In this document: positions 53,401-64,000 of the stretch, piece after piece
How positions within the stretch are numbered: the stretch's first letter is position 1
Layout of the letters: the number at the start of each line of letters is the position of its first letter
DNA from: Casuarius casuarius
Taxonomy: Eukaryota > Chordata > Aves > Casuariiformes > Casuariidae
Direction: 5' to 3'
Assembly: GCA_003342895.1 (NCBI GenBank)
Contig: PTFA01000024.1
Location: 645,634 to 709,633 of the forward strand
Length of the DNA stretch: 64,000 nt
Notes under the pieces: model-generated
Told to the model about the DNA's origin: nothing
What the model saw: only the letters and a program-made list of their open reading frames with translations
The model's database searches: none
Made by a program: the position numbers and the translations under genes

Positions 53401-56400
53401 CTGTGCGTCTGCTCACTGTGAGGCACTACGGGAGCCTACTGGCATAAAGGAGATACAAATCCAGGTGACAGTGTTGAAGTGATCTAAAGCTATATGAAGG
53501 GATAGGAGCGGGAGGCCAGCAAAATCAGAGTAATGAAAAGCAAAGATGATGAGATACAGCAAAGGTATGAAACAGAAGGTCATGGGGAAAAATGAATGAA
53601 ACAAACAAAGTGACTGTGCAGTCATGCACAGAGAAGACAAACAGGTTATTATGGCAGGAGAAGCAGATCCTAATCCTACTGCCTCTGCAGACTCCTTAGG
53701 TTGCCTCTCCACTCCAGAAAATATGGAGAGATACAAATAGAGAGGAATAAAGAGTGAGTGAGGATGAAAAGTATTTTAGAAGAAAGGAATTTTTTAAAAA
53801 ACCCAGACACCAACACATATTAACACTGGTTTTACAGTATGCATCTTAGAAAGCAAATGTGATTTTAAAATTTTGTAACATTAAAAACAAATAGTGTAGA
53901 TGAGATACTGAAAAGGGAAAATAATTCATGCTAGAGGTAACCCAATTAAAGATCAGCATACTCCTTCGAACCAACCTCCTTCAGTTCTATTCTTCCCTAT
54001 ATACTTCCCTTTCTTTGAGCTTTCAGCACTTCACCATTTTCTTTTACATATATATTTTGGGGAGTTCTTTTGTTTTNAGGGGGAAGGAGGGATTGAAAAA
54101 TACAAAAATTAAATTGGCAAATGTGTTTACCATTAGACCCATTTGCCTTTCACTCAGGTATAATCAGAAACAACTATCTTAATTAAGCTAGTCCATAAAT
54201 GCTGTGGTTGCTAAGTCACCAGCCTCATTGTATAAATGAAACTCAATAGGTGTAACTTGCTCCCTAAAGGAACATTTCCCTACCTTAAAGCCCATCTCAG
54301 GTCTGGCTTTAAATTAAACACCATCAAGAGATAACAGCAGGGGGAAAAAGCCATTTTCAGTTTATTCTATATGATTCTAAGCATTAAGATGCATTTCTCA
54401 TCAATGGAGTTGGTTATTTTCTATATTTAACTCAATTTCCCCCAAATCCATGATTTACAAATGAAGCTGCCTTAAAAAAATTGCTCAGTCAACATAACTT
54501 GATGCTCTTCCTCTCTGATCTACACTTTGTGTGCTGTATGTGCATCTTCTCCCTGCCTTTACTTGCATTTCCTTCAGATCAAAGTTTTGATTACTTGCAA
54601 TTAAACATACAGCCAATTGTAATTATAATTCTGGCTGAATTTTTAATGTTTTAATTTTACAGTAAACAATTAAAATACAACAGAGAAACATCTCTGTTCT
54701 TTGAGAAAAACAGACGCATTTAGCAGCATTTATACTGAGTGAACATTATCTGCCTGCCTAAGATCTATGCAGCTATTCAGCTTGCCTAAATCCTGTTGAT
54801 GCCTACATTCATTAAGCACCCATCTACTTATCCTTGAGGTTACCCACACATGCTTGGTGGTATTTGTCTGGGAACTTGGCACCTTTCTGTCTCCCCTGCA
54901 GGTTAGGGTAGACAGTCACTTGGACACTGCCTGTGTTCCACAAAGATATCTGAAAATCAATATGGCTTCATCCAACATCTGGGAACAGAAAACTCTTGTG
55001 TTCTAGACTCTCCATGAGGGTATCACAGCCGCACCTCCTGCACCCCAGGTAACACTGCCATCACAAGTCCACTACTTATCCCCTGAGCAAGAGCATTCTT
55101 TGTCCCCCCCTTCTGAAGCTCAGTCACTCTAAAAATCAGGAAAATGGCATGTGAGGGGGGAACTAACTCAGTGGTGAGAGTATTTGGCAAAAAAGGGGGC
55201 AGAATTGGAGTTCCAGACCCAACTCCCAGAAATGCATAAGCATTTACACTAGGCCAGCAATAAACAAAAGCAGTATTGAGAACAGGGAAGATAAACAAAA
55301 ACACAGAGCACTGGATAAAACAAAGTTTTATCCGCTCCCCTCCCCATCCCCCTGCTTACACCTGAGTGTCCTAACCATTAGGCCAGAGGCAGTCTTGCCT
55401 TCTCTGCCCCATTTTCTTACTGATTCCTTTGCCTGTCACTAGAAGAAACAGTCACCCATCTTAAGCAGACTGGATCAACCTCAGAGTGTTTCCTTATGTG
55501 GCCAAAAAAGAGAGACTGAAATAAAGAAAGAAATACAGATCACGCAGACTGGACCTTCTGCTGCATGTCCTTCACATGCACCACTTTCCCTCCATAGGAA
55601 ATTGGGGCAAAACCATTTTTTCCCTCTCTCTCTCTTGCCAGACACATAAAACATCATTGAGTCAGGACCTCAATGTGATGCTTACAAAGTGACTGGTCTT
55701 TCTCAAGAGCAACCGAGATTCAATTTTGAAATGAAAAATATTTTGGATATCACATAAAATAGGTAGGCAGGATGTAAAGCTTTTGAACAGAGGCTTGACA
55801 ATGTCTTCTATTTTCTAGATTTAAAGGCATATACTATAAGCGTGCTTAATGACAGAAGTCAAAACAAAGTATGAAAATGGCCACAGCGAATCAGATTAAA
55901 GACCCAACTAGTCCATTACCCTCTCTGACAATGGCCAGCAGTGACCGACGGCTAGCTACAGAGCAATATAGTAATATTTCTTCATTAGACCTTCCCAACC
56001 TATAGGCATCTGTGGTTTAGAAGTTTCCTGAGCCAAAAATCATGCCTGTATCTTCTATGTACCTTGACAGGCTTTTGTGAGTTTGCATGATTAAATTTTG
56101 AACCCATTTATATTTTTTGTCTCACTACCTTGTAACAATGAGTTCTAAAATTTAGTTTTGTGCTGACTTTTCATTTTAGTTTCCAGACTGTTCTATTTAC
56201 TAGCAATAATTAACACTCGTTCACCATTCATCTTCCCCATGTCACCTGTGATTGCATAGATTTTTTGCTCTACCTCAGATGTCTCTTTCACCACAGAGTC
56301 CTAGTTTCTCTCCATATGGAAGGACTTCCATAGCTTTGATCATGTATGTCACACTTCGTATTTTCATTACATCCTTTTTGAGATGGACATATCATAGCTG

Positions 56401-59400
56401 CATGCAGAATTAGACACATACATTTATTGTGTTTGTACAGCAGCGTAGTGTTTTTTGTTTTGCTATTTATTCCTTTCCTGATTACTNCTAAAGATACATG
56501 GGTCTTCAAACATCACTGAGCAGAGATAGTATTTTCAGAGAATCATCCAAAGGACACTACGGTTGGGTTTTTCTGTGCAATGCACCTAATTCTGAGACCA
56601 CAACTACATGTCTACCAGGGCTACATTTTTCACTAGACACACTATTCTTCATTTATTGATTTTCAATTTCATCTGCTGTTCTACAACCTAATCAGTATCA
56701 TAAGAGCCTTCTCACAACTCTTCAGTCATTTTTTGCTACTGTCATTCTGAGGACCTGAGCACCAGACTGTCACCTCAGTATTTCCCCATTTTTAATGACA
56801 TTTACAAGTAGATCAAAAAAAATCACAGGTCCCTGTGAGACTTAATTGGTAACACTCCTCCATCTCTCTAATAAATTATCACTGATTTCTTCTTTTTGTG
56901 TCCCCTCCTCCCCTTTCACCCATTAGTGATCTATAAAACAATTCTTATCCTATGACAATTTAGTTTAAGAAGCTTTGGTGAGGACTGTCATTCAGTTATA
57001 TTGTATTTTTTTAATTCAAGTATTTCAAATTTTATCTCATTCCCCTGCTCCAAAGACTGAAAAGTAAAAAAAGACTTAGAAAAATCACCAGCTATTGGCA
57101 TTTAAGAAAATCTTTCTTTCATTAATGACAAGATATCTCTGAAAGTATTCAGTACCACATGACGATTTAACATACAGGAGTTTTACTGTGATAAAAACAA
57201 AATAATAAAACCAGCTTATCAGCAAAAAAACCAACAATCCTTGCATTGTTACCTCTTTACAGTCTTTTATAATTGGCTGCATCATGGTAAGGTCCTGATG
57301 ACTGCCACCCATAGCACTACTTGTACTCTTGTTTCTTGCATGCCCTTTCTTAAAAGGAGCTTTTCCACTAGACTGAAGCTCTTTAGTTGGAGATGTTGGT
57401 GAAGTAGATAATACCAGCGTTTTCAGTGCTGCTACTTCCGCCTGAAGGACATCGATCTTGAAAATAAAAATATAAAGTCATTAACAGACCATATCACATT
57501 AGGGTATGAATATGTTAAATCCTTCAACAATTTCCAGTTATATTAATTCAAATCAAGACTTCATTTGCCAGCAGTACTAGCACACATCACTATGCAATTG
57601 CATACTGTAGTAAGACTGGCTTCCTATGCACCTGGCTAGCTGTCCGAGAATGCTGTTGAAATGCCAGTTAGGCATTAGCTAATAGGCGTTAGGCATCCAT
57701 TGGCGTTAGCTAATACATCGAGGCAACATGGAACAATTTAGTATATATTTCTAAAATGTATACATACAAGGCTCATTTTTGTCTTCATCATTCACACTAT
57801 ACATTCAAAACCACGTGAAAAGACAAAGCAAGGAAGTTCAAAAAAAAACCTCACCTTTCCCTGTGCTTCTTTTAACTGTTTTTCTGCTGCAGCTTGTTTG
57901 ACATTAGCTTCCTTAACCATTTTGTGTGCTTCCTATGAAAAATGTTTAGATAGCGTAAATACTTCACACAAGTTTAAAGGATCCACTTAAAAAAAAAACA
58001 CTAAGGAGTATATCCTACTCCTTTGCTTCATGGATATTACTTGTGATTAGTAAGTTGTGCAACAATCCACTGGAATTAGATAGTTATGTACCCCCAAAAT
58101 ACCTACAAATATATCAATTTGGATTCATCACTGGGCCATCAAGTTTCTTTTCCTTGGACTGAGCCCAGATTCAGAAAATTAGCAACTCCACCCATTTGCA
58201 GGTAACCCACCTCTGGCAGAAACAATACCTGTCAGGAATGCCAGGCTCCAGTCATGCTTCAGTGGCTGCCAATTGAAGTTCCTTGACCCCCCAAGAGAAA
58301 GACTCAAACCAGCAGCAACAGCAGCAACATGGGCACAACAGCACATTCAAAAGAACTGCTCCCTTCTTCTGGCCAGAATAGCCAGTTNTAGTCAACTGTA
58401 AATTTCTGCATGAAGAAACTGGTCAAATGACTATGAAGCCTGCATTCTTACCATCAATAAAACAGGCAAAGTAAAAGCTAAAAATAGTTTATGGATTAAT
58501 ATGCATTTCTTAAATAGAACAGAAAAGGAAATATTAAAAATAATCCAGGTAAGCAAGCAAATCAGGAAGAAAGTGTAAAAGGACCGGGAATTTTTTTTAA
58601 ACATCCTTTTACCTCATACCTCTAAGCCTTCTGTCTGCAGAATGTATTTGTCTAGGCCCTGATCCAGCAATTTGCTGCCTACGATCAAATCACTATTCTT
58701 TCTTAGCATTTACTGAAGGCAACACAAACTGAAGGATCAGGGCTGACTAAATTACTTGGGATAGGGATCCTTCTTATATCTGTAAAGCGCCTAGCACATA
58801 TCTGGACGCTATATAAATAAAACAAAAGTTAATACATCATCATACCAAAAGATCTGGCTCCCACTGGCATACAACACAACTGTGTAATATGGGTTTTAAG
58901 TCTCTTAAATAACAACAGACACATGCAGGAATGTGAAGATACACATTTATACAATGTGTACAGATACATTTAACACTGACCATGCAGTTTCTGTCTAGGG
59001 ATGCACCTCTGAAAGCAAAGCATGTTACATTCCCAACACTAACAGTGCAATCATGTAACATATACACCTAGCTGTGCAAAACAGGTCTTGATCCTCCATT
59101 GGGATACTTTAACATAAGCTCCAGCATCCATTTATACAGTCACTGCAATTAGTAGGATTCGGAATACAGCATGAATCCAAGGGCTGTAGATCCCAGTGCA
59201 AAATCAAGACACTACAATGCTGTCTTTCAATAGAGGCTCTTAGTGAAATCAAATGATAAAAGAAAATTCAAGTGACATGCCCATAACAGTTGGGGGTTAT
59301 GAATAATTAAAACTCATTAAACAATCATTACTAATGTCTTATATTTCAAATGTAGCATTAACAGATTAAGTGATACATTGCTCTAAGTTATGAAGTGTCA

Positions 59401-60319
59401 TTANTATAAGATTTCATGGGCAATTTTACTGTTATTCCTACACAGTTAAGATACCTGCCCAAGATTTTCTTCACCAGTTTCCTCCCACCAACATACATGC
59501 AGATCATGCTAAAAAGCATCTTTCCAGTCTTTATTTATTCCCCACACTCCAAAGCTTTAAGTAACTTTTCCCTACTGGGATGATGAAATAAGATGTGTAG
59601 CCAACCCGCAGAGCAGTTTGTAATTTGATTTTGAATGTTAATATTTTTCAGTTTCTGATAGCACTTCTATACCAACACAATATCATAGGTTTAAATCCTC
59701 TAAAACATACCTAATGTTATATCTCTGTGCATATACTGAAAACCAATACTTATAATATCGTAAATGTATAGAGCATCCCTGCATTATGAAATTTATTCTG
59801 ACAGTTGTATCACAATTTAGCCTCTAGGCATTCCATGATAAAATGACAACTGGTCCTGCTTCTAGGATGGATTTCAGATTTTTTTCAAATGTGATGCAAG
59901 ATCACAAACTTTGCTGGCACCACTGCCCTATTCTCAAATGAAGAGGTCCCACTCAAAGTTCAGGCTTCTCACTTTGCAGCCATGTCCATCCTGGTGCATT
60001 ACTCAAAGTTTCATGTTTCTTTTAAAGTTTCTGGGAGTAACATGCTGCCAGGCCCAAAATTTAAAAGCTGAAAGCATGAAAAGTTATATACTGTGCTGCC
60101 TCCATTAATCTCAAACTATCTTATTTTGAATTTAGTCACCATGGCAACCCCAAATTTAGCTCTTATCTAGATAGCCCTGTTGACAGACAGAGAAGCTGTC
60201 TCAGAACAGTTATGCCAAAAAATAAACTTAGATAGTTTTAAGCTTCCTGATATATTGTCCTTATTTTCTTCATTTTGTATCTAAGCAGATTGACAAGCTC
60301 AGCAAGGTCTCTTTCCTCT

Positions 60320-60354
<35 letters not shown>

Positions 60355-60612
60355 ACTGCTTGCTCTTAAGCCTCTAGTTCAACACATACTGGTCTTGAGG
60401 ACACAAATCCCTTTATAAGCTTATTGCAGAAAAATTCAGCATACAATATACTGATTCTACATAACACATCTGGCTTGGCTTCCTTTAAGTATATCACATC
60501 GAAGACTCCAACAAACCTCAAACAGACTAGCTGTAAGTTCTTCCAATTCCTGTCCAAGTTGATCTCGCACTTTAGAAAGCCTTTCACATTCTTCATCTTT
60601 TAACTTCAGCTC
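44322..60612 (-). CDS. RAB3IP: RAB3IP (Rabin8), guanine-exchange factor for RAB8; C-terminal 290 residues, 8 exons
   Basis: Rabin8 loads GTP onto RAB8 at recycling-endosome vesicles. It binds RAB11 and takes part in primary cilium assembly and polarised exocytosis. Eight exons join in one frame of 290 codons plus stop (human Rabin8 is about 476 residues). Visible parts: the Sec2 coiled-coil exchange domain (exons at 60517, 57855 and the start of 57253), a Ser/Thr-rich linker with an HARNKS site, and the conserved C-terminal part (LYNEF.SWKDEPT to the end) needed for RAB11 binding and autoinhibition. The sequence is very close to mammalian Rabin8, and closer to it than I would expect for the paralogue RAB3IL1 (GRAB). 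Exons for the N-terminal third lie to the right of 64000. All introns seen are GT-AG. Confidence 0.97.
44405..46194. other. RAB3IP last intron
   Basis: AT-rich intron. A short A run lies near 45361-45374 and TTTA repeats near 45580-45595. Nothing else seen. Confidence 0.65.
46195..46264 (-). CDS. RAB3IP: RAB3IP exon (C-terminal domain, part 4)
   Basis: Encodes [20 protein letters not shown] and QQD, then one base. Helical, conserved region implicated in RAB11 binding. Acceptor GGTTCAG, donor G|GTGAGT. Confidence 0.96.
46365..46464 (-). CDS. RAB3IP: RAB3IP exon (C-terminal domain, part 3)
   Basis: Encodes K (shared codon), then [20 protein letters not shown] and [13 protein letters not shown]. 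Cys- and Tyr-rich conserved stretch. Acceptor TTTTTGTAG, donor AGG|GTAAGT. Only a 100-bp intron separates it from the next exon. Confidence 0.96.
46465..51991. other. RAB3IP introns (either side of exon 49913-50025)
   Basis: Two introns, 46465-49912 and 50026-51991. A T run lies at about 49701-49718. A pyrimidine-rich, low-complexity stretch spans about 49180-49480. No exon or recognisable transposon seen. Confidence 0.65.
49913..50025 (-). CDS. RAB3IP: RAB3IP exon (C-terminal domain, part 2)
   Basis: Encodes [20 protein letters not shown] and [17 protein letters not shown], then two bases. Acceptor CTTTTGCAG, donor AA|GTATGT. The open frame continues past the donor into the intron for a few codons, which is not coding. 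Confidence 0.96.
51992..52120 (-). CDS. RAB3IP: RAB3IP exon (C-terminal domain, part 1)
   Basis: Encodes [40 protein letters not shown] and KSE. Almost identical to human Rabin8, with Ser where human has Leu in F-R-L-W. Acceptor TGTTTTAG, donor GAG|GTAATG. Confidence 0.97.
55156..55227 (+). mobile_element. tRNA-like head of a SINE
   Basis: About 72 bases starting GGGGGAACTAACTCAGTGGT and ending near AGTTCCAGACCCAACTCCC. The D-arm/A-box part (CTCAGTGG-T-AGAG-ATTTGG) resembles tRNA-Cys, a B-box-like GAGTTCCAGACCC follows, and the ends GGGGG and CTCCC could pair. The anticodon arm is degenerate, so this is a retroposon head rather than a working tRNA gene. The tail probably runs to about 55320. 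Confidence 0.55.
55350..55440 (-). mobile_element. Second tRNA-like SINE segment, opposite orientation
   Basis: The minus strand reads CCTCTGGCCTAATGGTTAGG-ACACTCAGG, an A-box and D-arm-like stretch resembling tRNA-Arg or tRNA-Glu. No clear B box follows, so extent and family are uncertain. Confidence 0.4.
55880..57060 (-). mobile_element. CR1-type LINE remnant (3' end, antisense to plus strand)
   Basis: The plus strand carries, in order, stretches I recognise as the reverse complement of an amniote CR1 3' half: ACTAGTCCATTACCCTCTCT-GACAATGGCCAG, TTTGAACCCATTTA, AACAATGAGTTC, TCTCCATATGGAAG, TTTTTGAGATGG, GCTGCATGCAGAATT, TTTCAGAGAATCATCC, AATTTCATCTGC, CAGGTCCCTGTGAG and AAGCTTTGGTGAGGA. 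Highly diverged, with no intact reading frame. Limits are approximate. It sits in a RAB3IP intron, in the same orientation as the gene. Confidence 0.75.
57253..57456 (-). CDS. RAB3IP: RAB3IP exon (coil end and regulated linker)
   Basis: Encodes 68 residues from [20 protein letters not shown] through [20 protein letters not shown] to IIKDCKE. The first part ends the coil; the rest is a Ser/Thr linker. HARNKS (Ser codon 57327-57325) fits the H-x-R-x-x-S consensus of NDR kinases and corresponds to the Ser272 site reported for NDR2 in human Rabin8. Confidence 0.96.
57855..57932 (-). CDS. RAB3IP: RAB3IP exon (Sec2 coiled coil, part 2)
   Basis: Encodes [20 protein letters not shown] and KEAQGK. 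With the SLFEEAHKMV junction this is the segment that contacts RAB8 in the known Rabin8-RAB8 structure. Acceptor TTCATAG, donor AAG|GTGAGG. Confidence 0.97.
58620..58826 (+). repeat. Interspersed repeat remnant with GCGC-TATATAAATAA type tail
   Basis: Ends in CTGTAAAGCGCCTAGCACA-TATCTGGACGCTATATAAATAA, a 3' tail I associate with ancient amniote LINE/SINE copies. Inside, GGCCCTGATCC (about 58655) and GGATCAGGGCT (about 58734) form inverted arms. The family is not certain. Confidence 0.5.
60324..60351 (+). repeat. Poly(A) tract of 28 bases
   Basis: Plain A run in a RAB3IP intron, about 260 bases from the exon on its low-coordinate side upstream acceptor region. No retroposon body recognised. 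Confidence 0.85.
60517..60612 (-). CDS. RAB3IP: RAB3IP exon (Sec2 coiled coil, part 1)
   Basis: First exon of the gene inside the window. Encodes [20 protein letters not shown] and [13 protein letters not shown] charged heptad helix belonging to the Sec2 exchange domain. Acceptor CCATAG, donor GAG|GTTTGT. The preceding exon, which in human ends ...KAQR, is not in 60613-64000. Confidence 0.96.
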
Positions 60613-63600
60613 CTATGGAAAATTGAAAGTTATTTATTCTGACTTAGAGTAATAATTTGGCCTTTTAAAGCTAATACCACAGGGGGGGAAAAAAAAGAAA
60701 AATGAAAAGAACATATACAACCTTTGCTAAATAAAGCCTTTCAAAACATTAATCTTAATCCTAGAAGCAATAAAATTAATGCTGCACATACATAGCTATT
60801 CCTGCTATACAGCAACCTACCAGGCCAATCTAAAGCATCTCTAACCTAACTATCAGAATTTCCATAATACTCTGAAGTATAAGCAACTTTTTCTGCTTGA
60901 AGTATAGAAGACTAGTCACAAAATATGGATCAAATTAAATATTGAAACAGGCAGAATACTACTATTACTGTTTGCCCATTCCTTAACATAGACTTAAAGT
61001 AATTCTTAAGTACTTGTTTAAAAGTTTCTTTCAAAAATAGCTTTTGTCTCAGGTCTACTTACAGAATCTTGAAACATTTTACTATGAAATATTTCATCTC
61101 CTACAAGTCTCCTTACAACTAATACAATTCCAAAATTATACTCCGATTATATCCTTACTGTTGTTTATGCAGTGATATAAAAATCAAATGAAATCAGTTT
61201 AATGAAATTCAAAATATGTTACTCATCTTCAGTATCACTAGAACATGGTTAGAGGAAGCCTGGCCATGCCACTTGTACAGTATGACCTCAATACAGTTTT
61301 GGCAGTATAAAGGTTACCCATGCCCAAGCTTATCAGTGTTTTCCCAAGCCTGAGAAAAAAGTGGGATATTTTTGCAGGGAAGTACAAAAAAGTATGACAG
61401 GAAATCTGAAAGAAGAGTTACTCTATTCTTTCCCATCCATTAAACCCTGAAATCTCTTGTAAGAGAGAGAAGGATGGAGAGAGAGAGNGGGGGGGAAATG
61501 CAGTCTATCACCCACGTTTAAGCATTTTTCGGACATAACTCCCCTTCCATCCCCCACCCCATCTAGTTCTTCCTTCTTTTCCTTGCCCCCCACCAAGCTC
61601 GCTATGACACTACCACCACTCCTGAAATACAAGACTCAAGGCCACAAGTCCATCACTGACACATTAGAGAACTCATATGCACACTAGCAATAACTTGCTT
61701 CAAAAACCTTCAGAAGCTCATAAAGAACATAGCTGCCTTCAGAAAACTCTGGGAGACCAGTCACTACAAAGTCATAAAACCAAAGGCCAAAAATCTCAGC
61801 TTCCTGCATGTTTCTGGGAGGTAATCAGCATTTCTCCCAAAATCTTCATGACCGAGTAACCTTTTATGCAACTATATGGAAAATTACATTTTGCCTTGTA
61901 GCATAGTGATATTAGGCCTTGCTCTCAATTTCTGTGGTGAGACTGGCAATAGATTTTGCTCTAAGATGAATGGTCCTATTACTAGACTTCAGCTCCTAGA
62001 TTTGACAAGTGTTTAAGGACTGCTCTAGACTTATGTAGTATTAAAAGCATTTGTTTTCTTTTTTTTCATTTGGTTTTAACTTTGGACATTTTGACTGATT
62101 TTTATTCTAGCTGTTTTCTATTTTGATCTTTTAATTTCCATATGCAGCCTTTTAAATATTTTGAAAGGCACCATTTAAACAATGGCACTTTTTCCACAGT
62201 ATTTCTCAAATAGTACTCAACTCCTATCACAAGTAGCTATTCTCCCCCCAAATAGAATTCTCCCCCCTANGAAAAGATAATAAAATAAAGAAAAGAAGGA
62301 AAATAGAATATAGAAAGCCAAAGACAAAAAGATAGTGAAGAAGAAATAAAGAAAAAAGGAGAGAACAAAATTTAATGTTTTTGTTTAAAATCTCTGTAGG
62401 TTTAAAATGCATTTTCCACGTAAAATATGATTCTTAATAAGGAAATGAAAAATTCTGATGCAATACACTTAAAATTCAAGTTTTATGAGTTCCTACATAT
62501 GTGGAGAACATGTCAGCACCTTAATTTGTCAGTGTATTCCACTGGTTTGTAAAGGAAATGCTATATACATCACTACGTCTTAAAAGGAAACTATATTAAT
62601 ATTCAGGTTGACCTATCAAACTCACACAGAAGGTGAAACTACCCTGGCTCACTATGAGATACACTATCAACACACTCTTTTAGGTAAGGTTGTTAGTTTC
62701 ACTTGTAAGTGGGAAGATTAGGAGGTTTTAGATTAAGTTTAGGCAGCCAAAGTAAAACTACTTAATGAAAACAAAGAGAAGATGACACCATGCAGTCTAT
62801 TGCTCAGGGCTGCTCAGCTATATTTGTCAAATATTGGGCAAGTTTCCATGACATGACTCAAAAGGAGCATAATATAACACATTACTTTGTCAAGCAAGTT
62901 TAACAGCTTGGGTTGATGCTTTTTAAGCAGGGAAGAAACACGGAGTGCCCAAAGCAAAAGCTTATTCATTATTGAAGCCATTACTGCTGCCTGTGTCTTA
63001 AAGTTGTTACTGAACGCCTTCCAGCCATACACAGCATAGAAGCAGAACAGGCAACTGGGTACGCNAGGCTAACCATCCAGGCTGCAGTCTTTCCCATATG
63101 ACTATTCTGAAAAAGTAGTTATATAGAGAAGGTGAACTAATATTAAGCAGAACACACACAAATACTTAAATAGGTAATTAATTTTTAACTTGCATGGAAA
63201 AAAGTTGAAAAAATATCCTTATATCAAATAGTCATATTACTATTCACTTTACTTTGATCTTCATGAACAGAACATGAGGTGGGTCTTTAGAAAGAACTAG
63301 TGAGATAACAAATGCAAATTACTGCTTCAAAGCAATTCATGTTTTAAATTCTAGAAAGAGAATCATCCTGGATCTAGTTCAGCAATTTAAACAAGTTAGA
63401 ACTAGAAGCAGAAGATCCAGAAAACAGCAGAAGTTCTCTAGAGAAATTATCTAAAAGAACAGCAGAATACTGCTGAATTTCAAAGCTGTCCAAAAAAAAG
63501 TTATACCTATATTAGAATACATTTAAATTTGACTGGCCTTCATTCAACACACAAGATAGATAAGCTACATCAAAAATTATTCTGTTGCAACCACATTTAC

Positions 63601-64000
63601 AGAGATTTAATGCCAGAGCAAGCCCAAAAAAATCTTCTCACAGGTAAGAGTATATTATAAACTATTAAATTATAGCCTTATAATGCTTATGGAGCAGGTG
63701 AAGATGCTTGTCTTGCTTGCATGTAGTCTTTTACCTGCTTGAGAGAATTTCTATGCTTGTTATATATTGCAACACCGTAAGTCAACAGAGGTGTTCAAAC
63801 TGAAGNTTTCCATCATTCAAAGATAGCAATGAACTGCTAAAACACCTTGGAGAACCCATTTTTAACAGCTGCAATGCTGTTACACACAATTCAATTGTAA
63901 TTTGTTTTAGAAAAGCTTGAAAGTATAACTCTTCAGCAGAGTTCTGGGATGGTACGTTATTCAGAAGCATCCTCATTTTTATTCTCAGTTAACTCATAAG
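60613..64000. other. RAB3IP intron, open at the right edge
   Basis: Intron sequence upstream of the first visible Sec2 exon. I looked on the minus strand for the preceding exon (ending KGYERLKEELAKAQR in human) and did not find it. Contains a purine-rich stretch near 61465-61495 (GA and G runs around an n). No other feature seen. Confidence 0.7.

Larger units (their letters stand above)
52121..57252. other. RAB3IP 5.1-kb intron rich in old retroelements
   Basis: Contains a CR1 LINE remnant (about 55880-57060), a tRNA-like SINE head (55156-55227) and a second, reverse tRNA-like segment near 55350-55400. The stretch 52990-53230 is richer in GC and CpG than its surroundings but matches nothing I know. 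No exon seen. Confidence 0.7.
57933..60516. other. RAB3IP intron between the two Sec2 exons
   Basis: Contains an interspersed-repeat remnant at about 58620-58826 and a 28-base A run at 60324-60351. Nothing coding seen. The neighbouring 57457-57854 intron holds only a local short repeat near 57665-57715. Confidence 0.7.

Noticed and set aside
55156..55227. A functional tRNA gene
   Set aside because: The D-arm looks right, but the anticodon arm is degenerate and no standard anticodon loop can be drawn; better read as a SINE head.

Overview
The window is nuclear DNA from a vertebrate, most likely a slowly evolving sauropsid (turtle, crocodilian or bird). It is AT-rich and intron-rich. It carries CR1-type LINE and tRNA-derived SINE remnants. 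All coding sequence found is spliced and on the minus strand. I saw no operon, phage, plasmid, CRISPR or prokaryotic feature. Lone n characters are scattered through the sequence, so it is a draft or consensus assembly.

Two neighbouring genes account for all recognised coding sequence, in the same order as the human RAB3IP-MYRFL locus. From the right edge, RAB3IP (Rabin8, a guanine-exchange factor for RAB8) occupies 60612 down to its stop at 44322. Eight exons give the C-terminal 290 residues; the N-terminal exons lie beyond 64000. About 3 kb downstream on the same strand, MYRFL (myelin regulatory factor-like) starts at 41360 and runs to the left edge. I recovered 23 exons (about 820 codons, with a consistent reading frame), from the start codon into the C-terminal luminal domain. 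The last 90 or so residues are not visible and are probably beyond position 1.

MYRFL layout, high to low coordinate: acidic N-terminus (exons 1-3), Pro/Ser-rich region (exon 4), KKRK nuclear-localisation patch (exon 5), Ndt80-like DNA-binding domain (exons 6-10), self-cleaving S74-type chaperone domain with an intact Ser-Lys pair (exons 11-13), coiled coil (exon 14), transmembrane helix (exons 16-17) and luminal C-terminal region (exons 17-23). The family makes a membrane-anchored precursor that self-cleaves and releases a trimeric transcription factor. RAB3IP acts in a different process (vesicle and cilium traffic); the two are neighbours, not a pathway.

Non-coding points of interest: two GC-AG introns in MYRFL fixed by reading frame; a telomere-like minisatellite at about 19.78-20.35 kb; a CpG-rich patch inside MYRFL intron 2 near 31.1-31.75 kb; a 60-bp inverted repeat at 201-260 and 896-955; an old CR1 copy at about 55.88-57.06 kb; a tRNA-like SINE head at 55156; and a 58-A tract at 38702. 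I found no convincing new biological system.
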